60,153 nt of DNA, from positions 677,713 through 737,865 of the forward strand of contig NZ_ML123044.1 of assembly GCF_003846175.1 (NCBI RefSeq). The letters run 5' to 3'. The translations under genes were made by a program, and so were the position numbers. Shown here piece by piece: positions 36,298 through 44,700 of the stretch (its first letter is position 1; every line of letters starts with the position of its first letter). This DNA is from Streptomyces sp. ADI95-17. GTDB taxonomy: Bacteria; Actinomycetota; Actinomycetes; Streptomycetales; Streptomycetaceae. The notes beneath the pieces were generated by a model that searched no databases, had not been told where the DNA came from, and saw only the letters and a program-made list of their open reading frames with translations.

Positions 36298-36404
36298 CGC
36301 GGTGCGCCGGGCGGAACCCCCTAACATGAGCGGACTTTCTGTACGTCACAGGTACGGGCACATCTGTACGTCGTGAGTGCAGGCACATCGGGGAGGACGC
36401 ACAC

Positions 36405-37985
36405 GTGGTCGCACACGCACGAGCCGGGGCTCTGGCCGGCGCCGCACTTCTGCTGACGGGGCTGCTCGCCGGCTGCGGCGGGGGTACGGACGACAAGCCG
36501 GCCGAGGGAACGGACCGCGATCCCGCGTCCTCGGCCGGCCGTCCGTCCACCGAGCCGAGCGGGCAGCCGGGCACTCCCCGACTGCCCGCGGCCCTCACCT
36601 CCCAGCGGCTGGACTGGAAGGGCTGCGAGGCCCGCGCGGGCGAGAGCGCACCCGGTTCCGAGTGGCGCTGCTCGACGGTCCGGGTGCCGCTGGACTACGC
36701 GAAGCCCGACGGCGCGACGATCGGGATCGCACTGATCCGCAAGAAGGCCGGAAACACGGGCCGGCGCCTCGGCTCGATGCTGTTCAACTTCGGCGGCCCC
36801 GGCGGTTCGGGCGTATCGATACTGCCGCGCGCCGCCGGCTCGTACGAGAACCTCAACTCCCGCTACGACCTGGTGGGCTTCGACCCGCGCGGGGTCGCCC
36901 GCAGCGAAGGGGTGAGCTGCCGCACCGACAAGGAGCAGGAGACCGCCTACCGGAAGGTCGACATGACCCCGGATACGGCGGCCGAGGAGACGGCGTTCAT
37001 GAAGGACGGCGCGGACTTCGGCGCCGGCTGCGAGCGCCGCTCCGGGAAGGTCCTGCCCTACGTCGGCACGACGAACGCCGCCCGGGACATGGACCTGATC
37101 CGTGCGGTGCTCGGCGACAAGAAGCTCACGTACTTCGGGATGTCGTACGGCACCGAGCTCGGCGGCACCTACGCGCACCTCTTCCCCTCGAACGTCGGAC
37201 GCACCGTGCTGGACGCCGTGGTCGACCCGACCGCGGACACCATCGGGCACGCCCGCAACCAGGCGACCGGCTTCCAGCGGGCGCTGGAGAACTACCTCAA
37301 GGACCGCGGCCAGGACCCGAAGGCGGGCACGCAGCGGATCGCGAAGCTGCTGGGGCGGATCGACAAGAAGCCGCTGCCGACCCGTTCGGGCCGCGAGCTC
37401 AACGAGTCGCTGGCCGTCACCGGCATCGTCATGCCGCTCTACTCCAAGAGCGACTGGCCATTCCTGACGCAGGCGCTGGACGAGGCGGAGAAGAGCGGCA
37501 CCGGCAACATGCTGCTCCAGCTGGCCGACTCGTACAACGGGCGGGACGAGAAGGGGCACTACGACACCCAGAACCATTCGCAGCGCGCCATCTCCTGCGC
37601 GGACAGCAAGCTCCGGCCGACGGCGGACGAGGCCAGGGCGCTGCTGCCGGAGTTCCGGAAGCTGTCCCCGGTGTTCGGCCCGTTCCTGGCATGGGACACG
37701 GCCGGCTGGTGCGCGCAGTGGCCGGTGGAGGGTGAGCACGACACCCCCGAGACGAGCGCTCCGGGCGCCGGTCCGGTCCTGGTCGTCGGGACGACCGGTG
37801 ACCCCGCGACGCCGTACGAGGGTGCCCGGAAGATGGCGGACGAGCTGGGCAAGGGCGTGGGCGTCCTGCTCACCAACAAGGGCGAGGGACACGGCGCCTA
37901 CGGCGGGAACTCCTGCGTGACCTCGGCCGTGGACGCGTACTTCCTGGACGGGATGGTCCCGGAGGACGGTAAGACCTGCTCGTAG
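36405..37985 (+). CDS. lipoprotein tripeptidyl-aminopeptidase, S33 alpha/beta hydrolase (copy 2)
   Basis: 526 residues from GTG at 36405, with GGGAGG 9 bases upstream. Lipobox LAGC at ~residues 21-24. Same architecture as the upstream paralogue: FNFGGPGGSGVSIL, RYDLVGFDPRGVARSEG, GMSYGTELGGTYAHLFPSNVGRTVLDAVVDPT and C-terminal TTGDPATPYEGARKMADELG with GEGHGAYGGNSC. The region between the copies (107 bp) repeats TCTGTACGTC twice. Likely digests extracellular peptides during mycelial growth. Confidence 0.93.
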   Translation: MVAHARAGALAGAALLLTGLLAGCGGGTDDKPAEGTDRDPASSAGRPSTEPSGQPGTPRLPAALTSQRLDWKGCEARAGESAPGSEWRCSTVRVPLDYAKPDGATIGIALIRKKAGNTGRRLGSMLFNFGGPGGSGVSILPRAAGSYENLNSRYDLVGFDPRGVARSEGVSCRTDKEQETAYRKVDMTPDTAAEETAFMKDGADFGAGCERRSGKVLPYVGTTNAARDMDLIRAVLGDKKLTYFGMSYGTELGGTYAHLFPSNVGRTVLDAVVDPTADTIGHARNQATGFQRALENYLKDRGQDPKAGTQRIAKLLGRIDKKPLPTRSGRELNESLAVTGIVMPLYSKSDWPFLTQALDEAEKSGTGNMLLQLADSYNGRDEKGHYDTQNHSQRAISCADSKLRPTADEARALLPEFRKLSPVFGPFLAWDTAGWCAQWPVEGEHDTPETSAPGAGPVLVVGTTGDPATPYEGARKMADELGKGVGVLLTNKGEGHGAYGGNSCVTSAVDAYFLDGMVPEDGKTCS

Positions 37986-38010
37986 CTCCGGTCCGGGGAC
38001 ACGAACGACG

Positions 38011-38044
38011 AAGGGGCCGGTCCGCAGTCGCGGACCGGCCCCTT
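38011..38044. terminator. bidirectional terminator between peptidase copy 2 and moeZ
   Basis: A perfect 15-bp stem (38011-38025 with 38030-38044) and an AGTC loop between two convergent genes. AAGG/CCTT ends give a short T-run on both sides. Confidence 0.85.
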
Positions 38045-38070
38045 CGAAGCGTTCGTGCCGGGCGTTGTTA

Positions 38071-39249
38071 CTAGTAGACCGGCTTCTCGGGCTCGATCTG
38101 GTTGACCCAGCCGATCACGCCGCCGCCCACGTGCACCGCGTCGGCGAAGCCCGCCGACTTGAGGACCGCGAGGACCTCGGCACTGCGGACGCCCGTCTTG
38201 CAGTGCAGGACGATGCGCTTGTCCTGCGGGAGGTCCTGGAGGGCGCTGCCCATCAGGAACTCGTTCTTCGGGATCAGCTTCGCGCCCGGGATCGAGACGA
38301 TCTCGTACTCGTTCGGCTCACGGACGTCGATGATCTCGATCTTCTCGTCCGCGTCGATCCACTCCTTGAGCTGCTTGGGAGTGATCGTGGAGCCGAGCGC
38401 CGCCTCCTGGGCCTCCTCGGACACGACGCCACAGAAGGCCTCGTAGTCGATGAGCTCGGTGACGGTGGGGTTCTCGCCGCAGACCGCGCAGTCGGGGTCC
38501 TTGCGGACCTTGACCTGGCGGTACTGCATCTCCAGGGCGTCGTAGATCATCAGCCGGCCGACCAGCGGGTCGCCGATGCCGGCGAGCAGCTTGATGGCCT
38601 CGGTGACCTGGATGGAGCCGACGGACGCGCAGAGCACGCCCAGCACGCCGCCCTCGGCGCAGGACGGAACCATGCCCGGCGGGGGCGGCTCCGGGTAGAG
38701 GCAGCGGTAGCAGGGGCCGTGCTCGGACCAGAAGACGGACGCCTGGCCGTCGAACCGGTAGATCGAGCCCCAGATGTACGGCTTGTTCAGCAGTACGGCC
38801 GCGTCGTTGACCAGATAGCGGGTGGCGAAGTTGTCCGTGCCGTCCACGATCAGGTCGTACTGGGCGAAGATGTCCATCACGTTGTCGGCTTCGAGCCGCT
38901 CCTCGTGAAGGACCACGTTCACGTACGGGTTGATGCCCAGCACCGAGTCCTTGGCGGACTCGGCCTTGGAGCGCCCGATGTCGGACTGACTGTGGATGAT
39001 CTGGCGCTGCAGGTTCGACTCGTCGACCTCGTCGAACTCCACGATGCCGAGCGTGCCGACACCGGCCGCGGCCAGGTACATCAGGGCCGGCGACCCGAGA
39101 CCGCCGGCGCCCACACAGAGCACCTTCGCGTTCTTCAGCCGCTTCTGTCCGTCCATCCCGACATCCGGGATGATCAGGTGGCGGGAGTACCTGCGGACCT
39201 CGTCGACGGTGAGCTCAGCAGCTGGCTCGACCAGGGGTGGCAGCGACAC
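38071..39249 (-). CDS. moeZ: adenylyltransferase/sulfurtransferase MoeZ
   Basis: 392 residues from ATG at 39249. N-terminal E1-like domain: VGAGGLGSPALMYLAAAGVG (nucleotide binding), DEVDESNLQRQIIH, and two zinc CxxC pairs (CYRC and CAVC). C-terminal rhodanese domain with active-site Cys in HCKTGVRSAE. MoeZ adenylates and thiolates the C terminus of ubiquitin-like sulfur carriers (MoaD, CysO, ThiS) for molybdopterin, cysteine and other pathways. Equivalent to Rv3206c. A SigR-type promoter lies ~65 bases upstream. Confidence 0.95.
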   Translation of the reverse strand: MSLPPLVEPAAELTVDEVRRYSRHLIIPDVGMDGQKRLKNAKVLCVGAGGLGSPALMYLAAAGVGTLGIVEFDEVDESNLQRQIIHSQSDIGRSKAESAKDSVLGINPYVNVVLHEERLEADNVMDIFAQYDLIVDGTDNFATRYLVNDAAVLLNKPYIWGSIYRFDGQASVFWSEHGPCYRCLYPEPPPPGMVPSCAEGGVLGVLCASVGSIQVTEAIKLLAGIGDPLVGRLMIYDALEMQYRQVKVRKDPDCAVCGENPTVTELIDYEAFCGVVSEEAQEAALGSTITPKQLKEWIDADEKIEIIDVREPNEYEIVSIPGAKLIPKNEFLMGSALQDLPQDKRIVLHCKTGVRSAEVLAVLKSAGFADAVHVGGGVIGWVNQIEPEKPVY

Positions 39250-39315
39250 AGGAACCTCAACAATGCAGGTGGTCGGTTTCTACGTACTTCAGCTACGTAC
39301 GGTTGTTCTTGCCGT

Positions 39316-39341
39316 AACACTGCCACGCCCCTTCTCATTCC
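39316..39341 (-). promoter_or_regulatory. SigR-type promoter of moeZ
   Basis: Minus strand GGAAT (39337-39341), 18 bases, GTT (39316-39318). The -35 reaches into the stop of the upstream Spherulin-4 gene. Predicted leader about 60 bases. Perfect SigR consensus. Confidence 0.7.
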
Positions 39342-40165
39342 GAGATACCAGGTCCGATCCGCGAGACAATTTCGTCCCAGTACCTGGGCAGCGCCGCGAA
39401 TGGATCGGTTTGTCCCTGCTGGCCGTCTCGATCCGTGAAGAAGATCGTGCCCGCGCCCTGCCAGCGAGCGATGCGCATGGCCTCGTCGAGGTGGGTGCGC
39501 GGAACGCCGTGGACGAAGTGCGCGAACCGCTCCGGCGGGTAGGAGGCGGTCCACTCCGCCACCTGCGACCAGCGGTAGTCCGTCCACGGTCCGCAGAAGG
39601 TGACCAACTGGTCGGCGGCCTCCGCGTAGCCGGGGTGCGGGTGGGTGCCGAGCCCGAGCACCAGCTGCCCGCTCCCCTCCCCGTACGGGGGCTCGCCGTG
39701 CTCCAGGAGCGTGGCGAGCGTGGCGGTGAGACGGCGCACCGCCGGGAGCTCGGGGCGCCCGGCCGGGCAGCGGCCGAGGTAGAAGCCGTCGACGCGGTAC
39801 CAGTCGAGGAACGACTGTGCGTCGGCGATCAGTTCCCCGAAGGGGCGGCTGCCGAAGGCCAGATCGAGATGGCCGAGCAGCCGGCCGCCCGCCGCGCGGG
39901 CCGAGTCCCGCGGGTCCTCGCCGTGCACGGCCCGCTCCCGCGCGTTGCGGAGCCGGCCCGCGGCCTCCAGGCAGTGCGGATCGGGGCGGGCGCCGGGGCC
40001 GTTGTCGATGTTGAGGACGGCCCAGTGCAGCGGGGTTCCGGGGCGGGCCAGCTCGGCCCATTCGGTCGGGGCGAGCAGCGGATGCGCGTAGCCGGGCACG
40101 CCGAAGCCGAGCTGCTCGGCGCCGCCGGTCCGGCGGGCCGTTCCGGTGCTGGTCAGATACGGCAC
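39335..40165 (-). CDS. Spherulin-4 family (GH114-like fold) protein
   Basis: 276 residues from GTG at 40165, overlapping the epimerase gene by 13 bases. TIM-barrel family signatures: LGFGVPGYAHPLL at strand 1, LHWAVLNIDNGPG, the central WYRVDGFYLGRCP, and the C-terminal GAGTIFFTDRDGQQGQTDPFAALPRYW. In most members the central strand ends in an acidic pair (DG-F-x-DE); here it reads LGR, so catalysis may be lost or altered. No signal peptide. Related by fold to galactosaminidases and the hydrolase domain of PelA. Fourth gene of the polysaccharide-like set. Confidence 0.85.
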   Translation of the reverse strand: MPYLTSTGTARRTGGAEQLGFGVPGYAHPLLAPTEWAELARPGTPLHWAVLNIDNGPGARPDPHCLEAAGRLRNARERAVHGEDPRDSARAAGGRLLGHLDLAFGSRPFGELIADAQSFLDWYRVDGFYLGRCPAGRPELPAVRRLTATLATLLEHGEPPYGEGSGQLVLGLGTHPHPGYAEAADQLVTFCGPWTDYRWSQVAEWTASYPPERFAHFVHGVPRTHLDEAMRIARWQGAGTIFFTDRDGQQGQTDPFAALPRYWDEIVSRIGPGISE

Positions 40166-41118
40166 GCCGCCTCCATCCAGATGTCGGCGAGGGACTCCTC
40201 CAGATTGATCCGGGGGCGCCAGCCGAGCCGGTCCCTGGCGGTGCGGACGTCGGCCTGCTGCCAGGCACCGCAGCCGTCCGGGTAGGGGGACGGGGTCGCC
40301 GAGAGGTGCTCGATGACCGACTCGGTCGAGGTGCGCGGGGCGCCGATGGGCAGCCGGGGCGGGGGCGCGTCGAGCTCGTGGAGCGCGCCGGCGTATCCGG
40401 CGACCCTGGCGAGTACGGCGGCCGCGTCCCGCAGGCGCACGGCGCGGCCGGTGCCGATGTTGACGACGCCCTGGGCGGCGGAGAGCGAGGCGGCGTGCAC
40501 GGCGCGGGCGACATCGCGTACGTCCACGAAGTCGCGCTGCACGCCGAGGCCGCTGAGCTTCAGCTCGCCGTCGCCGGACTGCATGGCCCGGCGCATCGCC
40601 TCGGCGAGCCTGCCGAGCGGGGATCCGGCCGGGGTGCCCGGACCGACCGGGGAGAAGACCCGCAGCACGACCGCGTCGAGGCCGGAGCCGAGGACGAGTT
40701 CGGTGGCGGCGAGCTTGCTGACGCCGTACGGGCCGCCGGGGCGCGGGACGGCGTCCTCGGCGGTGGAAGAGCCGGGCTGCGAGGGCCCGTACTCCGAGGA
40801 GCAGCCGACCTGGACGAGCCGGGCCGTGCAGCCGCTGCGCCGCATCGCCTCGCAGACCGTGGCGACGGCGACGGTGTTGTGGCGGGTGAGATCGCGGGCC
40901 CCGCCGCGGGTGGCGCCCGCGCAGTTGACGACCACTCCGGGATGGACGGCGTCCAGGAAGCGGGTCAGTGCTCCGGGGCTCCCGCTGGCGAGGTCGAACC
41001 GTACGTCGGCGTCGTCGCCGCGGCCGAGCGCCGTGAGGTGCACGGCGGGGTCGGCGAGCAGGCGGTCGGCCACGAACCGGCCGAGGAATCCGTTGGCTCC
41101 GAGCAGCAGCACCCTCAT
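40153..41118 (-). CDS. NAD-dependent sugar epimerase/dehydratase
   Basis: 321 residues from ATG at 41118, with GAGGGGG 6 bases upstream. Extended SDR: N-terminal GANGFLGRFVADRLL, NCAGATRGG, VGCSSEYGPSQPGSS, active-site Tyr/Lys in PGGPYGVSKLAATE, then FSPVGPGTPAGSPLGRLAEAM and VDVRDVARAVHAA. Likely acts on a nucleotide sugar; 4-epimerisation or dehydration cannot be told apart from sequence. Overlaps both neighbours (13 bases downstream, 4 bases with a 19-codon ORF upstream). Confidence 0.92.
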   Translation of the reverse strand: MRVLLLGANGFLGRFVADRLLADPAVHLTALGRGDDADVRFDLASGSPGALTRFLDAVHPGVVVNCAGATRGGARDLTRHNTVAVATVCEAMRRSGCTARLVQVGCSSEYGPSQPGSSTAEDAVPRPGGPYGVSKLAATELVLGSGLDAVVLRVFSPVGPGTPAGSPLGRLAEAMRRAMQSGDGELKLSGLGVQRDFVDVRDVARAVHAASLSAAQGVVNIGTGRAVRLRDAAAVLARVAGYAGALHELDAPPPRLPIGAPRTSTESVIEHLSATPSPYPDGCGAWQQADVRTARDRLGWRPRINLEESLADIWMEAACRI

Positions 41119-41174
41119 CGCGCGCCCCCTCGGCGCCGACGGCGAGCTGCCGGTGAAGGGGATTGGGGGGTCAT
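41115..41174 (-). CDS. 19-residue Arg-rich ORF coupled to the epimerase gene
   Basis: ATG at 41174 has AAGGAG 9 bases upstream, one of the better ribosome-binding sites in the area. It encodes TPQSPSPAARRRRRGGAR after the Met. Its TGA overlaps the epimerase ATG (ATGA). Either a small protein or a coupling leader that feeds ribosomes to the epimerase start. No database identity is known to me. Confidence 0.4.
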   Translation of the reverse strand: MTPQSPSPAARRRRRGGAR

Positions 41175-41266
41175 GTCCGGTGTCTCCTTGGGAAGTGAGG
41201 TGCGGTTGGGCAATGACCCGCGGCGTCGGCTCCGCGGGGCGTGCGATGGCAGTGGTACGGCTGTGG

Positions 41267-42592
41267 TTACGCGACGACCGGGCCTTCGTCGACCGGCCGG
41301 GCGGTTGTGTGGGCGGACGCCCGGGAGAGGACGACGGTGGCTGCGACGAGCAGCCCGAGCGCGGCTCCTCCGCACGCGATGGCGGGTACGGATCCGGTGC
41401 CGGACGTCATGACGAGAAGGTCTACGGGGCGGGCGAGGAAGTGCAGGCCGGGCAGCCGCCCGGCAAGGACCAGCGCGGGGGCCAGCGCCTCGGCCGCGCA
41501 GGCGAAGGCGAGTCCGCCGGCCGCGAGCCCGGGGAACCCGTGCACGGTCAGCAGCCGGGCCAGCAGGAGCAGTACCCCGAGCGCGGCCGCCCCGGCGAAC
41601 GCTCCGCCGCCCCCGTACCCCAGGTGCGCGAGGTACAGCAGACCGGCGAGGGCACACAGATGAAGCGCGATGGCCCCGAACAGCAGGGGGCGCACGCCCG
41701 CGGCGAACTCCTCCAGCGCGCGGCTGCCGATGAGTCTGCGCTGCGCGTGCACGGAGAAGAGGTGGGCGCACCAGGTGGCCGGGGCGAGCGCGAGGGCCAG
41801 GCCCAGCAGCGGCGCGGGGGTGATGTCCCAGGGGCCCTCGGGGCCGCCGCTGAGCACCTGGTCGAGCAGCGGTTCGCCGTACAGGACGTAGCCGAGGAGC
41901 CAGCAGCCGTACACGCGGGCGGCGCCCGAGGAGCGGCCCTCGGCGTGCAGGGGGCCGCTGCGCAGCGCGAGCGCGAGCCCGGCGGCGGCGAGGAGCGCCC
42001 CGGCCAGGGCGACGGCGAGCCGGGCCCGGCCCTCGAGCGTTCCCTCGGTGAACCCGAGTGCGCCGACGGTCGCGAGGCAGGCGGCGCCCGGCAGCAGCGC
42101 GCGGAGCGACCAGGCGGCGCGGGTCGCGATGTCGCGCTCCGGCGCTTCGGGGCCGGTCGCGGGGTTCGCGGCCACGCCGGGTACCCGTGCGAACAGTTCC
42201 TCGGCGAGCGAGAAGACGTCGCGGTGCCGGTAGCGGGCGGCGGTGCGGTCGGTGACGCCGTGGGCTTCGAGCCCGGCGGCGACCTCCAGCGGGTCGACGG
42301 CCCGTTCGCACAGCTCGCGGTGCCGGTGCATCAGTGACTTCACCGGATCGGCGGGGCCGCGGCGCGAGGCACTGAGCCGGCGCGCGGATGCGGTGCGGGC
42401 GATCTCGGGGGCGCGGGCGGGGACCCCGGAAGGACCGGCGGCGCCCGCCGGGTCCGCCGCATCCCGCTGCGGCCCCGGTTCCGGCTCTCCGGCGGCGGAC
42501 GGCCCGGAGACCAGGGCCCGGGAGCGGAGGTCCCAGCTTCCGCCGGTGCTCGGTGCGGCGGGTGCGTCGGACACCTCGGTCGGGCGGCCCAT
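41267..42592 (-). CDS. polytopic membrane protein of the polysaccharide-like set
   Basis: 441 residues from ATG at 42592, with ACGGAGG about 8 bases upstream; in-frame starts at 42694 and 42703 overlap the glycosyltransferase stop but have poorer sites. The first ~80 residues are disordered. A soluble segment with YRHRDVFSLAEELFARVPG follows, then about ten hydrophobic helices (for example LALALAPATWCAHLF, ALGVLLLLARLLTVHGFPGL). Not assigned to a family; the helix number and its place between a PelF-like transferase and an epimerase suggest a polymer or lipid-linked-sugar transporter (inference). Confidence 0.8.
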   Translation of the reverse strand: MGRPTEVSDAPAAPSTGGSWDLRSRALVSGPSAAGEPEPGPQRDAADPAGAAGPSGVPARAPEIARTASARRLSASRRGPADPVKSLMHRHRELCERAVDPLEVAAGLEAHGVTDRTAARYRHRDVFSLAEELFARVPGVAANPATGPEAPERDIATRAAWSLRALLPGAACLATVGALGFTEGTLEGRARLAVALAGALLAAAGLALALRSGPLHAEGRSSGAARVYGCWLLGYVLYGEPLLDQVLSGGPEGPWDITPAPLLGLALALAPATWCAHLFSVHAQRRLIGSRALEEFAAGVRPLLFGAIALHLCALAGLLYLAHLGYGGGGAFAGAAALGVLLLLARLLTVHGFPGLAAGGLAFACAAEALAPALVLAGRLPGLHFLARPVDLLVMTSGTGSVPAIACGGAALGLLVAATVVLSRASAHTTARPVDEGPVVA

Positions 42593-42686
42593 GGTGGTTC
42601 CTCCGTGATCGTCGTCGGCCGCTTCGGACCGCTCCGGTCCGCCGCGTCCCGGCCCGGCCGGCTCCTGCCCCTGCCCCTGCCCTTGT

Positions 42687-44510
42687 TCACGCATCGCCGC
42701 CACCCGCTCCCCGCGCTCCCGCGCAGACGGTCCGGGGTCCGGCGGCGGCCCAGCTGGGGGTGCGGCCGGCCGGGGCGGCGCCCGGGCCGGCCCACGGGCC
42801 CAGGACGTGTGCCTCGGGCGGGGTGGCGAACGGACGCGGTCCGCCGTCGGCGTCCACCGCTTCGGCCTCCCTGCGCACCGGGGAGTGCGAGATCAGCTCC
42901 AGGTAGATGCCGCGAAATGCCGCGAGGTTCTGTTCGACGGTGAAGAGTTCGAGTGCGCGGGCGCGCGCCGCCGCTCCGAGCCGTGCACGGCGCTCGGGGT
43001 CCCGCAGCAGCGCGAGGCAGGCATCGGCCAGCGCCCGGGGGTTGCGCGGGGGCACCACGAGCCCGGTGCCGCCGATGACCTCGACGACCGCGCCGACGTC
43101 CGTGGACACGGTGGCCCGGCCGCAGAACATCGCCTCGACGAGACCGGCCGGAAAGCCCTCCGTCACGCTGGAGAGGACGACGACCCCGCCCGCCGCGTAG
43201 GCGTCCGGCAGTTCGGGCACCTCGGCCCCGCCGATGTCCTCGAAGGAGACCGGGTTGTCGCCGACGGCGTGCGCGTCCGTGGCCTCGTCGGGGAAGAGCT
43301 GGGCGGCGAGCGCCCGGCAGTGTGCGAGGTGGGCGGCGCCTTCCGGGCCCGGTGCCGGCGCGCCGATGATCCTCAGCCGGGTGTCCGGCTCGGCCTTCCG
43401 TACCTCCGCGAAGGCATGCAGCAGCGCGATCAGATCCTTGGCGGGCTCGATCCGGCCGACCCAGACCAGGGTGTCGTCGGGGCCGCTGTCGCCGCTCTCC
43501 CCCAGCGCCGTGAAGCGCTCGGACTCCATGCCGGGGTGGACGGTGCGCAGCTTCTCCCGCTCGGCGCCGCACCGCTCCTGCCAGCGGCGGGCGTGGGCGT
43601 TGCCCTGGGTGACGACGGCGGCCTGCCGGTACACCTCGGTGGCGAGCCGTCCGTGGAAGCCGGCGAGCAGGGCGCGCACCGGCGCGTTCAGCTCGGTGCC
43701 GGTCGCCGCGAGGTAGTGCGCCCGCAGCTGCACGCCGTACTCGGTGACCAGCAGCGGCACCCCGAAGAAGCGTTTGGCCAGCAGCCCCGGCAGAGCGGCG
43801 GCGCCACCGGACGTCGCATGACAGAGGTCGACCGCGCCGAGGCCCTCCTCGTCGTACCAGTCGAACGAGAGCGGGCGGAGCACCCGGTCCAGCTCCCGGG
43901 CGAAGGCGAGGAGGTCGGGGACGGTGGCGGTCTGGACGGTGCGCCCGGTGCCGGGGGCGCGACAGGCCGCTTCGAGCACCCGCACGGCGGTCTCGGAGCG
44001 GAGGGCCGCGGTGAGCCCGCCGTGCTCACGGGCGAGTTCGGCGAGGCCGTACAGACCCTGGGTGAACCGCGCGTCCGCGGTTGCGGACGTACGCCCGTCG
44101 CCGCCCGGCCCGCCGGCGGCCGCTTCCCCGCCCGAGGCGTCGCGCTCGCCGCCGGCCGCGCCCGCCGCGCAGACCGAGGCCGCGAGAGCCGCGAGGTGGG
44201 CCGTGAAGCGCTGCCGTTCGCGCCGTCCGTACGGGCGGGCGTGGCCGCCGGTCACCATCCGGGCGAGCAGCCCCCTGGGGGCCCGGGTGCCCGGCACGTC
44301 CTCGTCGGCCGTCCAGAGCGGCGCCGTCCGCACCCGGCCGACCTGGATCGGGAGCGGCACCCAGCCCCGCTCCTCCTGTTCGGCGGAGCGGCTGAGCGCG
44401 AAGAGATCGAACTCGTGCTGTGCGAGCCCGCGTACCAGGCGGTCGCACCAGAGCCCGGACTCACCGTTCGCATGCGGATATCCACCGTCGGTGAGCAGTC
44501 CGATCCGCAC
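42687..44510 (-). CDS. GT4 glycosyltransferase with DUF3492 (PelF-like) domain
   Basis: 607 residues from GTG at 44510. N-terminal DUF3492 region starting MRIGLLTDGGYPHANGESGLWCDRLVRGL, with a ~55-residue Gly/Ala/Glu-rich insert near residues 115-150. The GT-B C-terminal half has LVWVGRIEPAKDLIALLHAF and the EX7E nucleotide-sugar motif EGFPAGLVEAMFCGR. DUF3492 is the domain of PelF, the cytosolic transferase that makes Pel polysaccharide in pseudomonads. Lacks a signal peptide. The C-terminal ~60 residues are Pro/Ala/Gly-rich. First gene of the set. Confidence 0.9.
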   Translation of the reverse strand: MRIGLLTDGGYPHANGESGLWCDRLVRGLAQHEFDLFALSRSAEQEERGWVPLPIQVGRVRTAPLWTADEDVPGTRAPRGLLARMVTGGHARPYGRRERQRFTAHLAALAASVCAAGAAGGERDASGGEAAAGGPGGDGRTSATADARFTQGLYGLAELAREHGGLTAALRSETAVRVLEAACRAPGTGRTVQTATVPDLLAFARELDRVLRPLSFDWYDEEGLGAVDLCHATSGGAAALPGLLAKRFFGVPLLVTEYGVQLRAHYLAATGTELNAPVRALLAGFHGRLATEVYRQAAVVTQGNAHARRWQERCGAEREKLRTVHPGMESERFTALGESGDSGPDDTLVWVGRIEPAKDLIALLHAFAEVRKAEPDTRLRIIGAPAPGPEGAAHLAHCRALAAQLFPDEATDAHAVGDNPVSFEDIGGAEVPELPDAYAAGGVVVLSSVTEGFPAGLVEAMFCGRATVSTDVGAVVEVIGGTGLVVPPRNPRALADACLALLRDPERRARLGAAARARALELFTVEQNLAAFRGIYLELISHSPVRREAEAVDADGGPRPFATPPEAHVLGPWAGPGAAPAGRTPSWAAAGPRTVCAGARGAGGGDA

Positions 44511-44590
44511 GAGTACACCCCCGATCTCCCTTGTGGGCGGCCGCCGTTGAAATGGCGGCTCACAGCGGGACGACCGTAAGCGGATACGCC

Positions 44591-44624
44591 GGTGGTGCGA
44601 CGGACGGTTGTCCGTCGCACCACC
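44591..44624. terminator. terminator of the peptide ABC transporter operon
   Basis: A perfect 15-bp stem (44591-44605 with 44610-44624) and a GGTT loop, in the 190-base gap between the ABC ATPase stop (44701) and the glycosyltransferase start (44510), both on the minus strand. Confidence 0.75.
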
Positions 44625-44700
44625 GAAAGGGGTGAACCGTCGTAACTTTCCCGCCCCGATAGCGTTCTGTCGCGCTATGGGAGCGAACGGTCACCGAGCG

